From NCBI RefSeq assembly GCF_014692675.1, contig NZ_JABFCZ010000009.1, forward strand, positions 1 to 64,000: 64,000 bases of DNA, read 5' to 3'. This document shows, piece by piece, positions 55,089-63,812 of the stretch. The stretch is from Roseibium aggregatum. Its GTDB lineage: Bacteria; Pseudomonadota; Alphaproteobacteria; Rhizobiales; Stappiaceae. A program made the position numbers and the translations under genes. Under the pieces are notes generated by a model. It did not search any database and was not told the DNA's origin. It saw nothing but the letters and a program-made list of their open reading frames with translations. Position 1 is the first letter of the stretch. Each line of letters begins with the position of its first letter.

Positions 55089-56138
55089 ATGAGGCCTGCC
55101 AAGATGGCCACGGTGAAAAAACAACCGGCGCGGAACAAGATCCGGAACGCCGTCAAGGCGCCGCGCAAACCCGCGCGTCCGAAACTGCCGCCCAAGGCCG
55201 CAAACGCCGGTGGCGCAGTCTACGCGGACGAACGGAAGCTGCGGCCGACGGCTGCAATCGTGCCGCCGCAATCCGTCGCCGGGCGGGCGCTGACCCTAGT
55301 GGTCGCCATCATGAGCTTCCTCGCCTGCCTGACCATCGGTGCGGTCTCCATCGTCTGGGATGCCGCCGATGCCTGGCAGAACGACCTGGTCCGCGAAGTC
55401 ACGATCCAGATCAGGCCGGCCGACGGCGTCGACATGATCCGGGAAATCGACAAGGCGGTCGCACTCACCCAGGAATTTGCCGGTGTCGGCTCCGTCCGCG
55501 CCCTGTCGGACGAGGAAACAAAGGCCCTGCTCCAGCCCTGGCTCGGGGAGGGGCTGGATCTTGAAAGCCTGCCCGTTCCGCGGCTCATCGAGGTTTCGAT
55601 CGACGATCCGTCCGCCCTCGACCTCAACCAGCTCCGCCAGGCGCTTGAGCGCCAGGTCTCCGGAGCGAGCCTCGACGACCATTCGATCTGGACCTCCCGC
55701 CTGTCCGCCATGGCGGGGGCCGTCGTCATTGCCGGCTTCGCGATCATGGCGCTGGTCATGGCCTCCATGGTGCTCAGCGTGGTCTTCGCGACACAGGCGG
55801 CCATGGCGGGCAACAAGGACGTCGTTTCCGTCCTCCACTTCGTCGGCGCGGAAGACAGTTTCATCGCGCGGGAGTTCCAGCGTCACTTTCTGCTTCTCGG
55901 CCTGAAGGGCGGCGTGACCGGCGGGGCTGTCGCATCGCTTTGCTTCGTCCTGCTCGACATGTTCACCCGGGAGACCGCAGGACAGGCAAGTTCCGACCAG
56001 CTGTCGGCTCTTTTCGGAACCGTTTCGGTCAGCCTGCCGGGCTATCTCGGGGTCGTTGGCATCGTCTTTCTGGTCGCCGTATTGACCGCTCTGACCTCAG
56101 GGCTCGCGGTCAAGGCGCATCTTGCGAAGGCCGATTGA
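55089..56138 (+). CDS. ftsX: Cell division protein FtsX (permease-like)
   Basis: A 349-aa partner of FtsE, with a Lys/Arg/Pro-rich cytoplasmic N-terminus (about 70 residues), one membrane helix (about residues 73-95), a periplasmic loop and three more helices (about 200-225, 255-280 and 310-335). The periplasmic part is where FtsX contacts hydrolase activators. An ATG at 55104 could also start translation. YdcF and PlsC genes follow on the same strand. Confidence 0.92.
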   Translation: MRPAKMATVKKQPARNKIRNAVKAPRKPARPKLPPKAANAGGAVYADERKLRPTAAIVPPQSVAGRALTLVVAIMSFLACLTIGAVSIVWDAADAWQNDLVREVTIQIRPADGVDMIREIDKAVALTQEFAGVGSVRALSDEETKALLQPWLGEGLDLESLPVPRLIEVSIDDPSALDLNQLRQALERQVSGASLDDHSIWTSRLSAMAGAVVIAGFAIMALVMASMVLSVVFATQAAMAGNKDVVSVLHFVGAEDSFIAREFQRHFLLLGLKGGVTGGAVASLCFVLLDMFTRETAGQASSDQLSALFGTVSVSLPGYLGVVGIVFLVAVLTALTSGLAVKAHLAKAD

Positions 56139-56216
56139 TAAAATACCCTTCCGCTTTTTCCCAAAAGCAACCCATTTTGCACGCAAAAAGGCCGAATCAT
56201 CTAAGATAATAAGGAT

Positions 56217-56948
56217 ATGAGCAGTACGCGGACTGCCGATGACAATCATGCGGAAGCCTGTGAGGTCAGCGGCATGCAGATACCGGCCGAACCGAAACCG
56301 GAAAGCGGCCTCTCGACACCGGCCGGAAAGACGCGCCGGCGCAGGACAGGTGTACGGTCTGTCCTGGCTCTTTTCTGCGTCCTCATTCTGACGGCAGTGA
56401 CCGCATCCTTCATCCGCTTTGCGGACAAGGTCGCGTCGATAACCATGCCCGACGACATCCAGGCGGATGCCATCGTCGTCCTGACCGGGGGAACCGAGCG
56501 CGTGTCCCATGCGATCAGGCTGCTTGAGGAAAATCGCGCCGAACGCCTGTTGATCTCGGGCGTCCATCCGGGAACCACCGTGGCCCAGATCTCCACCATG
56601 ACCGGCAGCGATACGGCTCTGTTCGATTGCTGCGTCGATCTCGATCGTCTTGCGTTGAACACGGAAGGCAACGCCATTGAAACCGCAAGCTGGGTCCGCA
56701 AACATGCGTTTTCGTCGCTCTTGCTGGTGACCAGTGCCTATCACCTGCCCCGCGCAGAAGCGGAACTGCAGGGCGCCTTGCCGGATGTGCGCCTTATTCC
56801 CTATCCGGTCCAGCCGTCCGGAATGGATCTGAAGTCCTGGTATCGCGAACCGGCGACAATCCGGCTTCTCTTGCGCGAATATGTGAAGTATACCGTCGCA
56901 AGCCTTCGGATCCTCGGCCAGAACGCCCTACGCTCGCTTCGCTTCTGA
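56217..56948 (+). CDS. YdcF/SanA-family (DUF218) membrane protein
   Basis: A 243-aa protein with one N-terminal membrane helix (about residues 44-65) and an exported DUF218 domain: DAIVVLTGGTERVSHAIRLL, LLISGVHPGTT, NTEGNAIETASWVRKH and LLLVTSAYHLPRAEAEL. This family is linked to envelope biogenesis, including late steps of peptidoglycan or O-antigen metabolism in some members; no specific reaction is assigned. It sits between ftsX and plsC. Confidence 0.87.
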   Translation: MSSTRTADDNHAEACEVSGMQIPAEPKPESGLSTPAGKTRRRRTGVRSVLALFCVLILTAVTASFIRFADKVASITMPDDIQADAIVVLTGGTERVSHAIRLLEENRAERLLISGVHPGTTVAQISTMTGSDTALFDCCVDLDRLALNTEGNAIETASWVRKHAFSSLLLVTSAYHLPRAEAELQGALPDVRLIPYPVQPSGMDLKSWYREPATIRLLLREYVKYTVASLRILGQNALRSLRF

Positions 56949-56994
56949 CGGACGTGGCCAGCCGGGTACCGCGCCCCAAATGCCTCCAGGTGCC

Positions 56995-57777
56995 ATGCTT
57001 TTCCTGCGTTCCTCCATCTTCCAGGTCCTGTTTTACACGGTCACCCTCGCCCTGATGGTCATCGGCTCTCCCTTGCTCCTGCTGCCGCACCGGTGGGGCT
57101 GGTGGATCGTTCCGTTCTGGGCCAACGTCATGCTGTTTCTCCTGCGTCTGGTCGTCGGGCTCAAGGTTGAGGTGCGCGGCAAGGAAAACATTCCGCAAGG
57201 CGGCTATCTCGTTGCCTCCAAGCATCAGTCCGCTTGGGAAACCTTCGCGCTGATCCCCCATTTCCCGAGTGTCACCTTCATCCTGAAGCGGGAACTGCGC
57301 TGGATCCCGATTTTCGGCTGGTACACCGCCAAATACCGCCAGATCCCGATCAACCGCGGCAAGCGTGCCGCAGCCCTTGCCGCCATGATCGAAGCCGCCA
57401 AACAGGCCATTGCCGACGAACGGCAAATTCTGATTTTCCCGGAAGGGACGAGGCGTCCGGCCGGCGCAGAACCGCAGTTCAAGTTCGGCATCGCGCACCT
57501 TTACCGCGACCTGGACTGCCCGGTGCTGCCCGTCGCCCTCAATGCCGGCCTCTACTGGCCCCGCGCGTCGTGGGTCATCTATCCGGGTACGGTGATCGTC
57601 GAATTCCTGCCGCCGATTGCGCCGGGCCTCGGGCCGCGTGCCTTTCACGTAACCCTCGTGGAAACCATCGAAAGGGCAACCACCCGCCTGTGCGAAGAAG
57701 CGCGAAACGCGGACAACCCGACGCCCATGCTCGCCGTCTACGACCGGAACCGGAAGGCGGCCGGCGCGAAGGCTTAG
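56995..57777 (+). CDS. plsC: 1-acyl-sn-glycerol-3-phosphate acyltransferase (PlsC)
   Basis: A 260-aa membrane-bound acyltransferase that makes phosphatidic acid. The catalytic segment reads SKHQSAWETF, with Glu instead of the usual Asp of HX4D, and the motif FPEGTRRP and the RIPINRGKR-type segment (QIPINRGKRA) are intact. An N-terminal helix anchors it. The start at 56995 (MLFLRSSIFQ) has AGG upstream. ftsEX-YdcF-PlsC look like one transcription unit. Confidence 0.92.
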   Translation: MLFLRSSIFQVLFYTVTLALMVIGSPLLLLPHRWGWWIVPFWANVMLFLLRLVVGLKVEVRGKENIPQGGYLVASKHQSAWETFALIPHFPSVTFILKRELRWIPIFGWYTAKYRQIPINRGKRAAALAAMIEAAKQAIADERQILIFPEGTRRPAGAEPQFKFGIAHLYRDLDCPVLPVALNAGLYWPRASWVIYPGTVIVEFLPPIAPGLGPRAFHVTLVETIERATTRLCEEARNADNPTPMLAVYDRNRKAAGAKA

Positions 57778-57932
57778 GATCAGGCCCCTGGGATATGGAC
57801 TCATTCCGGCCAATATTATGGGTTCGAATCCCAGGATTGCGCTGGATCGTTTCGATTCCCATATGAAAGGGCAACCGGCAAATTCGTTCAAAACGGATTT
57901 GTCAATGTTCCTCTTCTGTTCTAGTATGCGGC

Positions 57933-58310
57933 ATGTCTACGACGTCAGTTACCGGTTCCAGTTCCTCTCCCGGCTTTCTGAGCGGTCTCGCCCAGGCGGA
58001 ACGCTATCGCTATTTCGCCGGACGCAGCGGACAACGCTATATTTTCACGAAGATGTCCGTCGCCGATCTGGAAGATTGCCGGCAGGCCGTCGTCATCCTG
58101 CTGTCGAAACCGGACCCGAGGTCGGGAAAACGAAAGAGCGACTGTCCGGTCTGGCTCGGTGAGATCGACCGGCACGGCAAGCGCCACGGCCCGCGGCTCA
58201 CCAAGGGCAAACTGGCAAGATCGGACGTATTTGTGCACCTTCTGGCGGAAAATGCCGGCATGCGCCGATCGATCCTGGAAGATCTGTCGGTTCCCGACGA
58301 GGAAGATTAG
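57933..58310 (+). CDS. Hypothetical protein (125 aa)
   Basis: A 125-aa soluble protein of unrecognised family. A Ser/Thr-rich N-terminus is followed by RYRYFAGRSGQRYIFTKMSV, LEDCRQAVVILLSKPDPRSG and CPVWLGEIDRHGKRHGPRLT; the end is acidic (LSVPDEED). No signal peptide or membrane helix is present. It ends 9 bases before the stop of the convergent gamma-glutamylcyclotransferase gene. The role is unknown. Confidence 0.6.
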   Translation: MSTTSVTGSSSSPGFLSGLAQAERYRYFAGRSGQRYIFTKMSVADLEDCRQAVVILLSKPDPRSGKRKSDCPVWLGEIDRHGKRHGPRLTKGKLARSDVFVHLLAENAGMRRSILEDLSVPDEED

Positions 58311-58319
58311 GGTAGCCAA

Positions 58320-58838
58320 TCAGCCCTTCAGCTGCTCGGCGAGCCAGCCGACGCTGTGATCGACGATCCCCAGCTCCTCCAGGTGTGCTGCGGTGCTCAG
58401 CACATAGTCCGGATTCCGGCCCGATTTCCCAACGGCGCCGATCACGATGCCGAGCTGGTCTGCAAGCGGCAGGGCGCCCGCGTATTGAGGATGCCTGCGG
58501 TCAACGACGTAGGTCAGTGCTTCAGCCGTCTCCCCGCCGCCGAGGGAAATTTTCCGCCAGCTCTCCTGATAGACGCCGGTCACCTGTTCGCGCGCCCTGA
58601 GATAGGCGATGGTCTCTTCCCGGTTGTCGCCATGAACCCGGAATGCCATCCCGCGGCAGGCGCCGCCGTGGTCCAGACCGAAGACAAGACCCGGATTTTC
58701 CTCCGTTCCGCGGTGAACCCACGAATAGACACAAAGCGACCGATGCGCCCCGCGCAGAAGCGCCGGCCGTGCCATATCGTGGTCAAAGCCGGGGTTCCAC
58801 ATCAAAGACCCATAGCCAAAGACCCAAAAATCGCTCAT
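58320..58838 (-). CDS. Gamma-glutamylcyclotransferase, ChaC type
   Basis: A 172-aa enzyme that releases 5-oxoproline from gamma-glutamyl peptides, in the ChaC class glutathione. The N-terminus MSDFWVFGYGSLMWNPGFD carries the YGSL substrate loop, and REQVTGVYQESW and TYVVDRRHPQY are ChaC segments. It is a single-domain protein of normal length. It may act on glutathione handled by the window's GSTs, but no functional link is shown. Confidence 0.88.
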   Translation of the reverse strand: MSDFWVFGYGSLMWNPGFDHDMARPALLRGAHRSLCVYSWVHRGTEENPGLVFGLDHGGACRGMAFRVHGDNREETIAYLRAREQVTGVYQESWRKISLGGGETAEALTYVVDRRHPQYAGALPLADQLGIVIGAVGKSGRNPDYVLSTAAHLEELGIVDHSVGWLAEQLKG

Positions 58839-58951
58839 ATCCGTCCGTTAAATCGTCAAGGTTTCCGCTCAGATAACAACGGTCGGAGGCCGGTGCAACG
58901 GGCAGCGCATCGCCGCAGCAGGATTTTGAAGCACAATTGCAGGAGACCGCC

Positions 58952-59992
58952 TTGGGCGCCGGACCGAAAAAAAACCTGAAACTCCGTTACATAACGATGG
59001 CCGCGGCCGTTGCCGTCCTCATCGCGGTCTGGTCCGGCGGCTGGTTCTACATTCGCGGCCTGGTGGATCAACGCATGACCGCCGGACTCGACGCCATCAA
59101 CGGTTCGGGAAACCTGATTGCCTGCAAGGACAGGGAGATCGGCGGATTTCCCTTCCGCTTCGAAGTCGGCTGCATCGGGCCGGTCATAACCGACCCCTCC
59201 GGCCTGTCGGTTTCTCTCAAGCGTCTGGAAGCCGTCGCCCTGGTCTACAATCCCTGGCATGTAATTTTCGAGGCTGACGGCCCGGCTGCCGCAGGCCTCC
59301 CGGTGCAGGGAAATGCCCTGTCAGCCACGTGGACGTCCGCGCTTTCCAGCATGCGCGTTTCAGGTAACGGCATTCGCCGGGCCGATCTGTCGGTCAAGGA
59401 TTTCGATCTCGCTTCGAACGATATCGACTTCGCGGGCCTCAAGGCCAAAACGGTCGAGTTTCATGCCAGGCCGGTTCCCGAGACGCCCGATGCCATCGAG
59501 GCATTCGGCTCGGCGGACGGGCTTCAGGTCCATCAGCCGGGCGGGCTTGCCGCCCCGGTCGACACCCGCGTGCATCTGCGCCTGGAAAACGGCCTTGCTC
59601 TTTTCTCCGCCGCTCCGTTGAGCGCACTTCCGCACGACGACGACGGGTCGCTGCCGATCGACCTTGTGTGGATGTCGCTGAAATCGGAACAAACCGAAAT
59701 CACCGCCAGCGGACATCTCCGGCTGACCGCCGATGGCACCCTGTCGGGAAAGGTCGACCTGAAGATCAAGGGCATCGATCAGGCCGACGATCTGCTGTCA
59801 CGCCTGTTTGCCGCCGAAACCGGCATACCTTCAACACTGAAGGGAACCGCCATCGCCTTCGGTGTCCGGGAAACGGATCCCGACGGCACCCCGGTTACCC
59901 ATCTGCCGCTGACGATCGACGGCGGCGCGCTCCGCGTCGGGATCGTGCCGCTCGGCATCACGATCCCGCCGTTGGAAGCGGGCATGTCCTGA
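58952..59992 (+). CDS. DUF2125 membrane-anchored protein
   Basis: A 346-aa protein with one N-terminal membrane helix (about residues 14-36) and a large exported beta-rich domain of the DUF2125 type, seen only in alphaproteobacteria to my knowledge. Segments include GWFYIRGLVDQRM, ACKDREIGGFPFRFEVGC and PLTIDGGALRVGIVPLG. The start is TTG at 58952 with AGGAG 6 bases upstream. The role is unknown; an envelope function is inferred from topology. Confidence 0.85.
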   Translation: MGAGPKKNLKLRYITMAAAVAVLIAVWSGGWFYIRGLVDQRMTAGLDAINGSGNLIACKDREIGGFPFRFEVGCIGPVITDPSGLSVSLKRLEAVALVYNPWHVIFEADGPAAAGLPVQGNALSATWTSALSSMRVSGNGIRRADLSVKDFDLASNDIDFAGLKAKTVEFHARPVPETPDAIEAFGSADGLQVHQPGGLAAPVDTRVHLRLENGLALFSAAPLSALPHDDDGSLPIDLVWMSLKSEQTEITASGHLRLTADGTLSGKVDLKIKGIDQADDLLSRLFAAETGIPSTLKGTAIAFGVRETDPDGTPVTHLPLTIDGGALRVGIVPLGITIPPLEAGMS

Positions 59993-60003
59993 ACTTTGGT
60001 GCT

Positions 60004-60465
60004 TCAGTCGCCCGCGATCCGGTCGATCGGAATGACATAGCTCTTGCGATGGTCGGGCTCGGCAATCTTTTCGTAGAGCGTCACGGCCGGGACGTTCTTG
60101 CCCGGAACCAGCCAGCGCAGATGCAGCCAGCCCCGGCTCTGGCCCTCCGCCACCAGGGTTTCGACCATCTTGCGGCCGATGCCCTGCCTGCGGCTGTCCG
60201 GATGCACGTAGATATCTTCAAGCTGGCCGATACGCAGACCGGTGATCAGTTCGGGCAGATCGAAGAAAACCGCGAAACCGACCAGTTGGTCCTTCTGGAA
60301 CGCACCGATCACCTCGGCCGTCTTGTCGGCGAGAATCCGTTCCGCGTAGTAATCGTCGGGGCGCCGCGGGGCGCCGCGTTTCAGAGCCTGGGCATTTTCG
60401 GCAATGAGCGGTGCAAGTTTATGGGCCTCGTCGGACCTGATGGCCCTGATGTCCGTTTTGCTCAT
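60004..60465 (-). CDS. GNAT-family N-acetyltransferase
   Basis: A 153-aa GNAT enzyme. The acetyl-CoA loop reads RRQGIGRKMVETLVAEGQSRG (about residues 94-114), after the strand LEDIYVHPDS. YEKIAEPDHR is at the C-terminal substrate face. The substrate is unknown. The chosen ATG at 60463-60465 has CGGAG upstream and gives the usual family start. Confidence 0.88.
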   Translation of the reverse strand: MSKTDIRAIRSDEAHKLAPLIAENAQALKRGAPRRPDDYYAERILADKTAEVIGAFQKDQLVGFAVFFDLPELITGLRIGQLEDIYVHPDSRRQGIGRKMVETLVAEGQSRGWLHLRWLVPGKNVPAVTLYEKIAEPDHRKSYVIPIDRIAGD

Positions 60466-60629
60466 AAGATCTCCGGGAGCTGATCGGTATGTGAGTGCGC
60501 AAGATGTCCCGAAATGCGGCTGACAATCAAGCGCCCCGGTAAAATTCCGGTTGCGAATTGGCGCCCGTGTCCGCCATATGCCTCTGCAACAAACCGAACG
60601 ACAACAAAAGCGCAAGGATTGGGACCCCC

Positions 60630-61538
60630 ATGTCAGCTCACGCCGGTCGGCTGCGTGCCACGCTTATCGGGCTGAGCGCCATTCTGATGTGGGCAACCCT
60701 CGGCCTGTTCGGCGCCGGTTCGGGAAAGGTTCCGCCGTTTCTTCTGAATGCCCTGTGTTTCGGCCTCTCAGGCGTGCTTGCCATCCTGTGGCTGGCCGCG
60801 AAGGGAAAATTGTATCTGCTGCGCCAGCCCCTGAAGGTCTGGGCCTTTGGAACGCTCGGGCTTTTCGGCTTTCATTTCTTCTACTTCACGGCCATTCGCA
60901 ACGCCCCTCCGGTCGACGCCAATCTGATCAACTACACCTGGCCACTCCTGATCGTGGTCTTTTCCGCCTTCCTGCCCGGCGAACGGCTGAGGCTCCATCA
61001 CGTTATCGGAACCGTCCTGGGCCTGGGCGGTGCCGCCCTGCTGATTACCGGCGGCGAGGGCCTGTCCCTTGAGGGCGGCTCGGCGCTCGGCTACGGCGCG
61101 GCGGTTACATCATGCCTGTTCTGGTCCTCCTATTCGGTCCTGTCCCGCCGGCTCGGCAGCGTTCCGACCGAAGCGGTCGCCGGCTTCTGCCTGATGACGG
61201 CCCTGCTGTCCGCCCTGTGCCACGTCTTTCTGGAACAGACCGTCTGGCCCGCCGAGGCAAGCGAATGGCTGTCCGTCGCCGCCCTCGGACTGTTTCCGGT
61301 CGGACTTGCCTTCTTCACCTGGGATATCGGCGTGAAGCGCGGGGATATCCAGGTGCTGGGCGCTGCCGCCTATTCGGCGCCGCTTCTCTCCACCCTGCTT
61401 CTGATCGCCTTCGGCTTTGGCGCCTTCACCCTTTCGGTCACGCTTGCCTGCATCGCGATTACGGTCGGCGCGGTCATCGCGGCCAAGGACATGATCTTCC
61501 GCAGGCGCGCCCGGCCGGAAACCGCTTCCGAAGCCTGA
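60630..61538 (+). CDS. DMT-superfamily transporter (EamA type)
   Basis: A 302-aa membrane protein with about ten helices and two EamA repeats. Typical segments are TLIGLSAILMWATLGLFGAGSG, FYFTAIRNAPPVDANLINYT and GAAVTSCLFWSSYSVLSRR. Such proteins export amino acids, nucleotides or drugs; the substrate is unknown. ATG at 60630 is preferred to an in-frame upstream start that lacks the first helix context. It is alone between a GNAT gene and a CitE-like gene. Confidence 0.88.
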   Translation: MSAHAGRLRATLIGLSAILMWATLGLFGAGSGKVPPFLLNALCFGLSGVLAILWLAAKGKLYLLRQPLKVWAFGTLGLFGFHFFYFTAIRNAPPVDANLINYTWPLLIVVFSAFLPGERLRLHHVIGTVLGLGGAALLITGGEGLSLEGGSALGYGAAVTSCLFWSSYSVLSRRLGSVPTEAVAGFCLMTALLSALCHVFLEQTVWPAEASEWLSVAALGLFPVGLAFFTWDIGVKRGDIQVLGAAAYSAPLLSTLLLIAFGFGAFTLSVTLACIAITVGAVIAAKDMIFRRRARPETASEA

Positions 61539-61635
61539 TCGCGGCAGGGCCGTCTTCCACCCTTAGGTGAATTCCATCCCGGATCGGCTTCCTCTAAGTT
61601 GGCTGCACGAATTTCCGGTACCGAGAGACCCTCCG

Positions 61636-62526
61636 ATGACGACATCCATTCGCCCGCGCCGTTCCGCCCTCTACATGCCCGGGTCCAATGCCCGCGCGTT
61701 GGAAAAGGCCAAGAGCCTCGACGTCGATTGCCTGATCCTCGACCTCGAGGACGCGGTCGCACCCGACATGAAGGCCGACGCCAGGGCCCAGATCGTGGCA
61801 GCCGTTCAGGGCGGCGGCTATGGCGACCGGGAAGTCGTCATCCGCATCAACGGCCTGGACACGGCCTGGGGCGAGGACGACCTGAAGGCGGCCATCGACG
61901 CCAGGCCCGACGCGATCCTGATCCCGAAGGTCAACAGTCCGGCCGACCTGGAGCGGGCCGCACACAAGTTGGCGCTCGGCAACGCACCCCAGACCGTCAG
62001 GCTCTGGGCAATGATGGAAACGCCGCTCGCCATGCTCAATGCCGCCGCCATTGCCGCCTGCGGCCGGGACCCGGAAGTGCGCCTGTCCTGCTTCGTCATG
62101 GGCACCAACGATCTTGCCAAGGAAACCCGCGCCAAGCTCAATCCGGGCCGGGCGGTGATGATGCCCTGGCTGATGACCTGCGTGGCGGCAGCGCGCACCG
62201 GCGGCATCGACATTCTCGACGGCGTCTACAACAACTTCTCCGATCTGGACGGCTTTGCGGCGGAATGCGCGCAAGGGGTGGAAATGGGCATGGACGGCAA
62301 GACCCTGATCCACCCGAAGCAGATCGAGGCCTGCCATGCCGCCTTCAGCCCGTCGGAAGAGGAAGTGGCCTGGGCGCGCAAGATCAACGAGATCTTCGCC
62401 CTGCCCGAAAATGCCAGCAAGGGCGCAATTCAGGTGGACGGAAAGATGGTCGAGCGGCTACATGCGGATATGGGCCTGCGCGTCATCGCCATCGCCGATG
62501 CCATCGCGGCCCGCTCCAACGCATAA
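61636..62526 (+). CDS. HpcH/HpaI-CitE family CoA-ester lyase
   Basis: A 296-aa beta-subunit-like lyase. SALYMPGSNARALEKAKSLD, LILDLEDAVAPDMKADAR (metal Glu/Asp), and ETPLAMLNAAAIA are the CitE/malyl-CoA lyase signatures, with HPKQIEACHAAF near residue 232. Members cleave citramalyl-CoA, malyl-CoA or methylmalyl-CoA; the exact substrate is not resolved here. The start is the ATG 23 codons inside a longer frame. DUF1737 follows 27 bases later. Confidence 0.87.
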   Translation: MTTSIRPRRSALYMPGSNARALEKAKSLDVDCLILDLEDAVAPDMKADARAQIVAAVQGGGYGDREVVIRINGLDTAWGEDDLKAAIDARPDAILIPKVNSPADLERAAHKLALGNAPQTVRLWAMMETPLAMLNAAAIAACGRDPEVRLSCFVMGTNDLAKETRAKLNPGRAVMMPWLMTCVAAARTGGIDILDGVYNNFSDLDGFAAECAQGVEMGMDGKTLIHPKQIEACHAAFSPSEEEVAWARKINEIFALPENASKGAIQVDGKMVERLHADMGLRVIAIADAIAARSNA

Positions 62527-62553
62527 TCCCGAGCCTGAGAAGAGACGGATATC

Positions 62554-62757
62554 ATGAGACTTTACCGCTTCATCACCGGTGTCGATGACAGCGAATTCTG
62601 TCATCGCGTGACCCAGGCGCTCAACAAGGGCTGGGAGCTTTCCGGTTCGCCGTCGCTCACCTATGATGCGGCCCGCGGCCGGACCATGTGCGGCCAGGCG
62701 GTGACCAAGGACGTTCCCGGCGAATACACGCCGGACATCAAGCTCGGCGATTATTAA
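62554..62757 (+). CDS. DUF1737 small protein
   Basis: A 67-aa protein with the DUF1737 pattern MRLYRFITGVDDSEFCHRVT and GWELSGSPSLTYD. The family has no established role known to me. It is co-oriented with and close to the CitE-like gene. Its stop overlaps that of the convergent ATP-grasp gene by 4 bases (TTAA). Confidence 0.82.
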   Translation: MRLYRFITGVDDSEFCHRVTQALNKGWELSGSPSLTYDAARGRTMCGQAVTKDVPGEYTPDIKLGDY

Positions 62758-63791
62758 GCCCTGAGCCGCCGGTTGATGGCGTCGAACACTCGGTTATAGG
62801 CGGCTTCGGCAACGGTCGCCTGAGCGGCCCCGAGCGGATGCAGCTGATTGAGGCCCGGCGCGGCGTTCACTTCCAGAATGGCATACCCGTCTGCCGGATC
62901 AGACAGGTTGGAAACCAGCATATCTACGCCAAAATAATTCAGGCCTAGTTTTTCTCCGGCTAAGACAGCGATTTCCATAAAGGCGCTGCCGAGGTCGTCG
63001 GTCACGACAGCCCCGGTTCCCCCTGACGACAGATTGGCGGCCGGCAGAAGCCGGACAGTGCGCCCGGATTCAGGCACGGATTCAAGCGTCAGGTCCTGTT
63101 CGGCAAGTTCCGCCAATAGCCGCAGATCCGCCCGCGTCTGCCCGGGCATGTCGGACAGAAGGACCTCGACCGTCCGCACGCCGTCACCGCGGATTTCCGC
63201 GGGCCGGCGCTCAATTGCGCAAAGAACCTTGCCCTCCAGCACGACGATCCGGAGATCGCGGCCCGCAACCGCCTCCTGGACAAGCAGGTGATCGTGATGC
63301 CGGAACAGGCGGGTCAGGCCGGTTTCGAGCTGATAGGGGCTTGAAATCTTGAGGACATCGACGCCTTCCCGGCCGTCATTGGGTTTGACGAAGACGGGAA
63401 ACCCGGTTTCTGCGGCAAAGCCTTGCGCGTGATCGGGACCGATCATCCTTTCGGCCCGGGCCGGATTTTTCCTGCCGATGGCATCGATTGCGGTCGGAGC
63501 GCTGACAAGAACGCCGCGCGGCACCTGGAACCCGGCTTCTTTCAGGAAATGCGCGGTATAGGCCTTGTCTCTCGCAATCTCCGCAGCGCCCAGGGGATTG
63601 AGATCGAAATGGGTTCCCTTGAACCAGGACCGCCGGCCGTTCGGCGCCTCGATGTAGCCGGCATGGCCGATCTGCGGATCAAGCGCGAGCCGCAGGCCGT
63701 TCTTGGCGCAATACTCCGACAGGAGCCGGGCCACGAGAGGCCCCTGCCCGGTCGCATGTCCGGGCGGGCCGGAAAAGGCGGAACCGCTCAC
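62754..63791 (-). CDS. ATP-grasp ligase family protein (cyanophycin synthetase-like)
   Basis: A 345-aa ATP-grasp enzyme. The ATP-contact lysine strand reads PVFVKPNDGREGVDV, the metal site EVNAAPGLNQLHPLG is near the C-terminus, and VQEAVAGRDLRIVVL is the central loop. Relatives ligate amino acids or glutathione-like peptides; the substrate is unknown. The start is GTG at 63791. It has no fused partner domain and no cyanophycin-like neighbour. Confidence 0.82.
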   Translation of the reverse strand: MSGSAFSGPPGHATGQGPLVARLLSEYCAKNGLRLALDPQIGHAGYIEAPNGRRSWFKGTHFDLNPLGAAEIARDKAYTAHFLKEAGFQVPRGVLVSAPTAIDAIGRKNPARAERMIGPDHAQGFAAETGFPVFVKPNDGREGVDVLKISSPYQLETGLTRLFRHHDHLLVQEAVAGRDLRIVVLEGKVLCAIERRPAEIRGDGVRTVEVLLSDMPGQTRADLRLLAELAEQDLTLESVPESGRTVRLLPAANLSSGGTGAVVTDDLGSAFMEIAVLAGEKLGLNYFGVDMLVSNLSDPADGYAILEVNAAPGLNQLHPLGAAQATVAEAAYNRVFDAINRRLRA

Positions 63792-63812
63792 TCGGATGGG
63801 TCCTGAAACGGC

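Noticed and set aside
57819-57840. tRNA T-arm-like sequence GGGTTCGAATCCC
   Set aside because: No matching acceptor stem, D-arm or anticodon arm could be placed upstream, and there is no CCA end.
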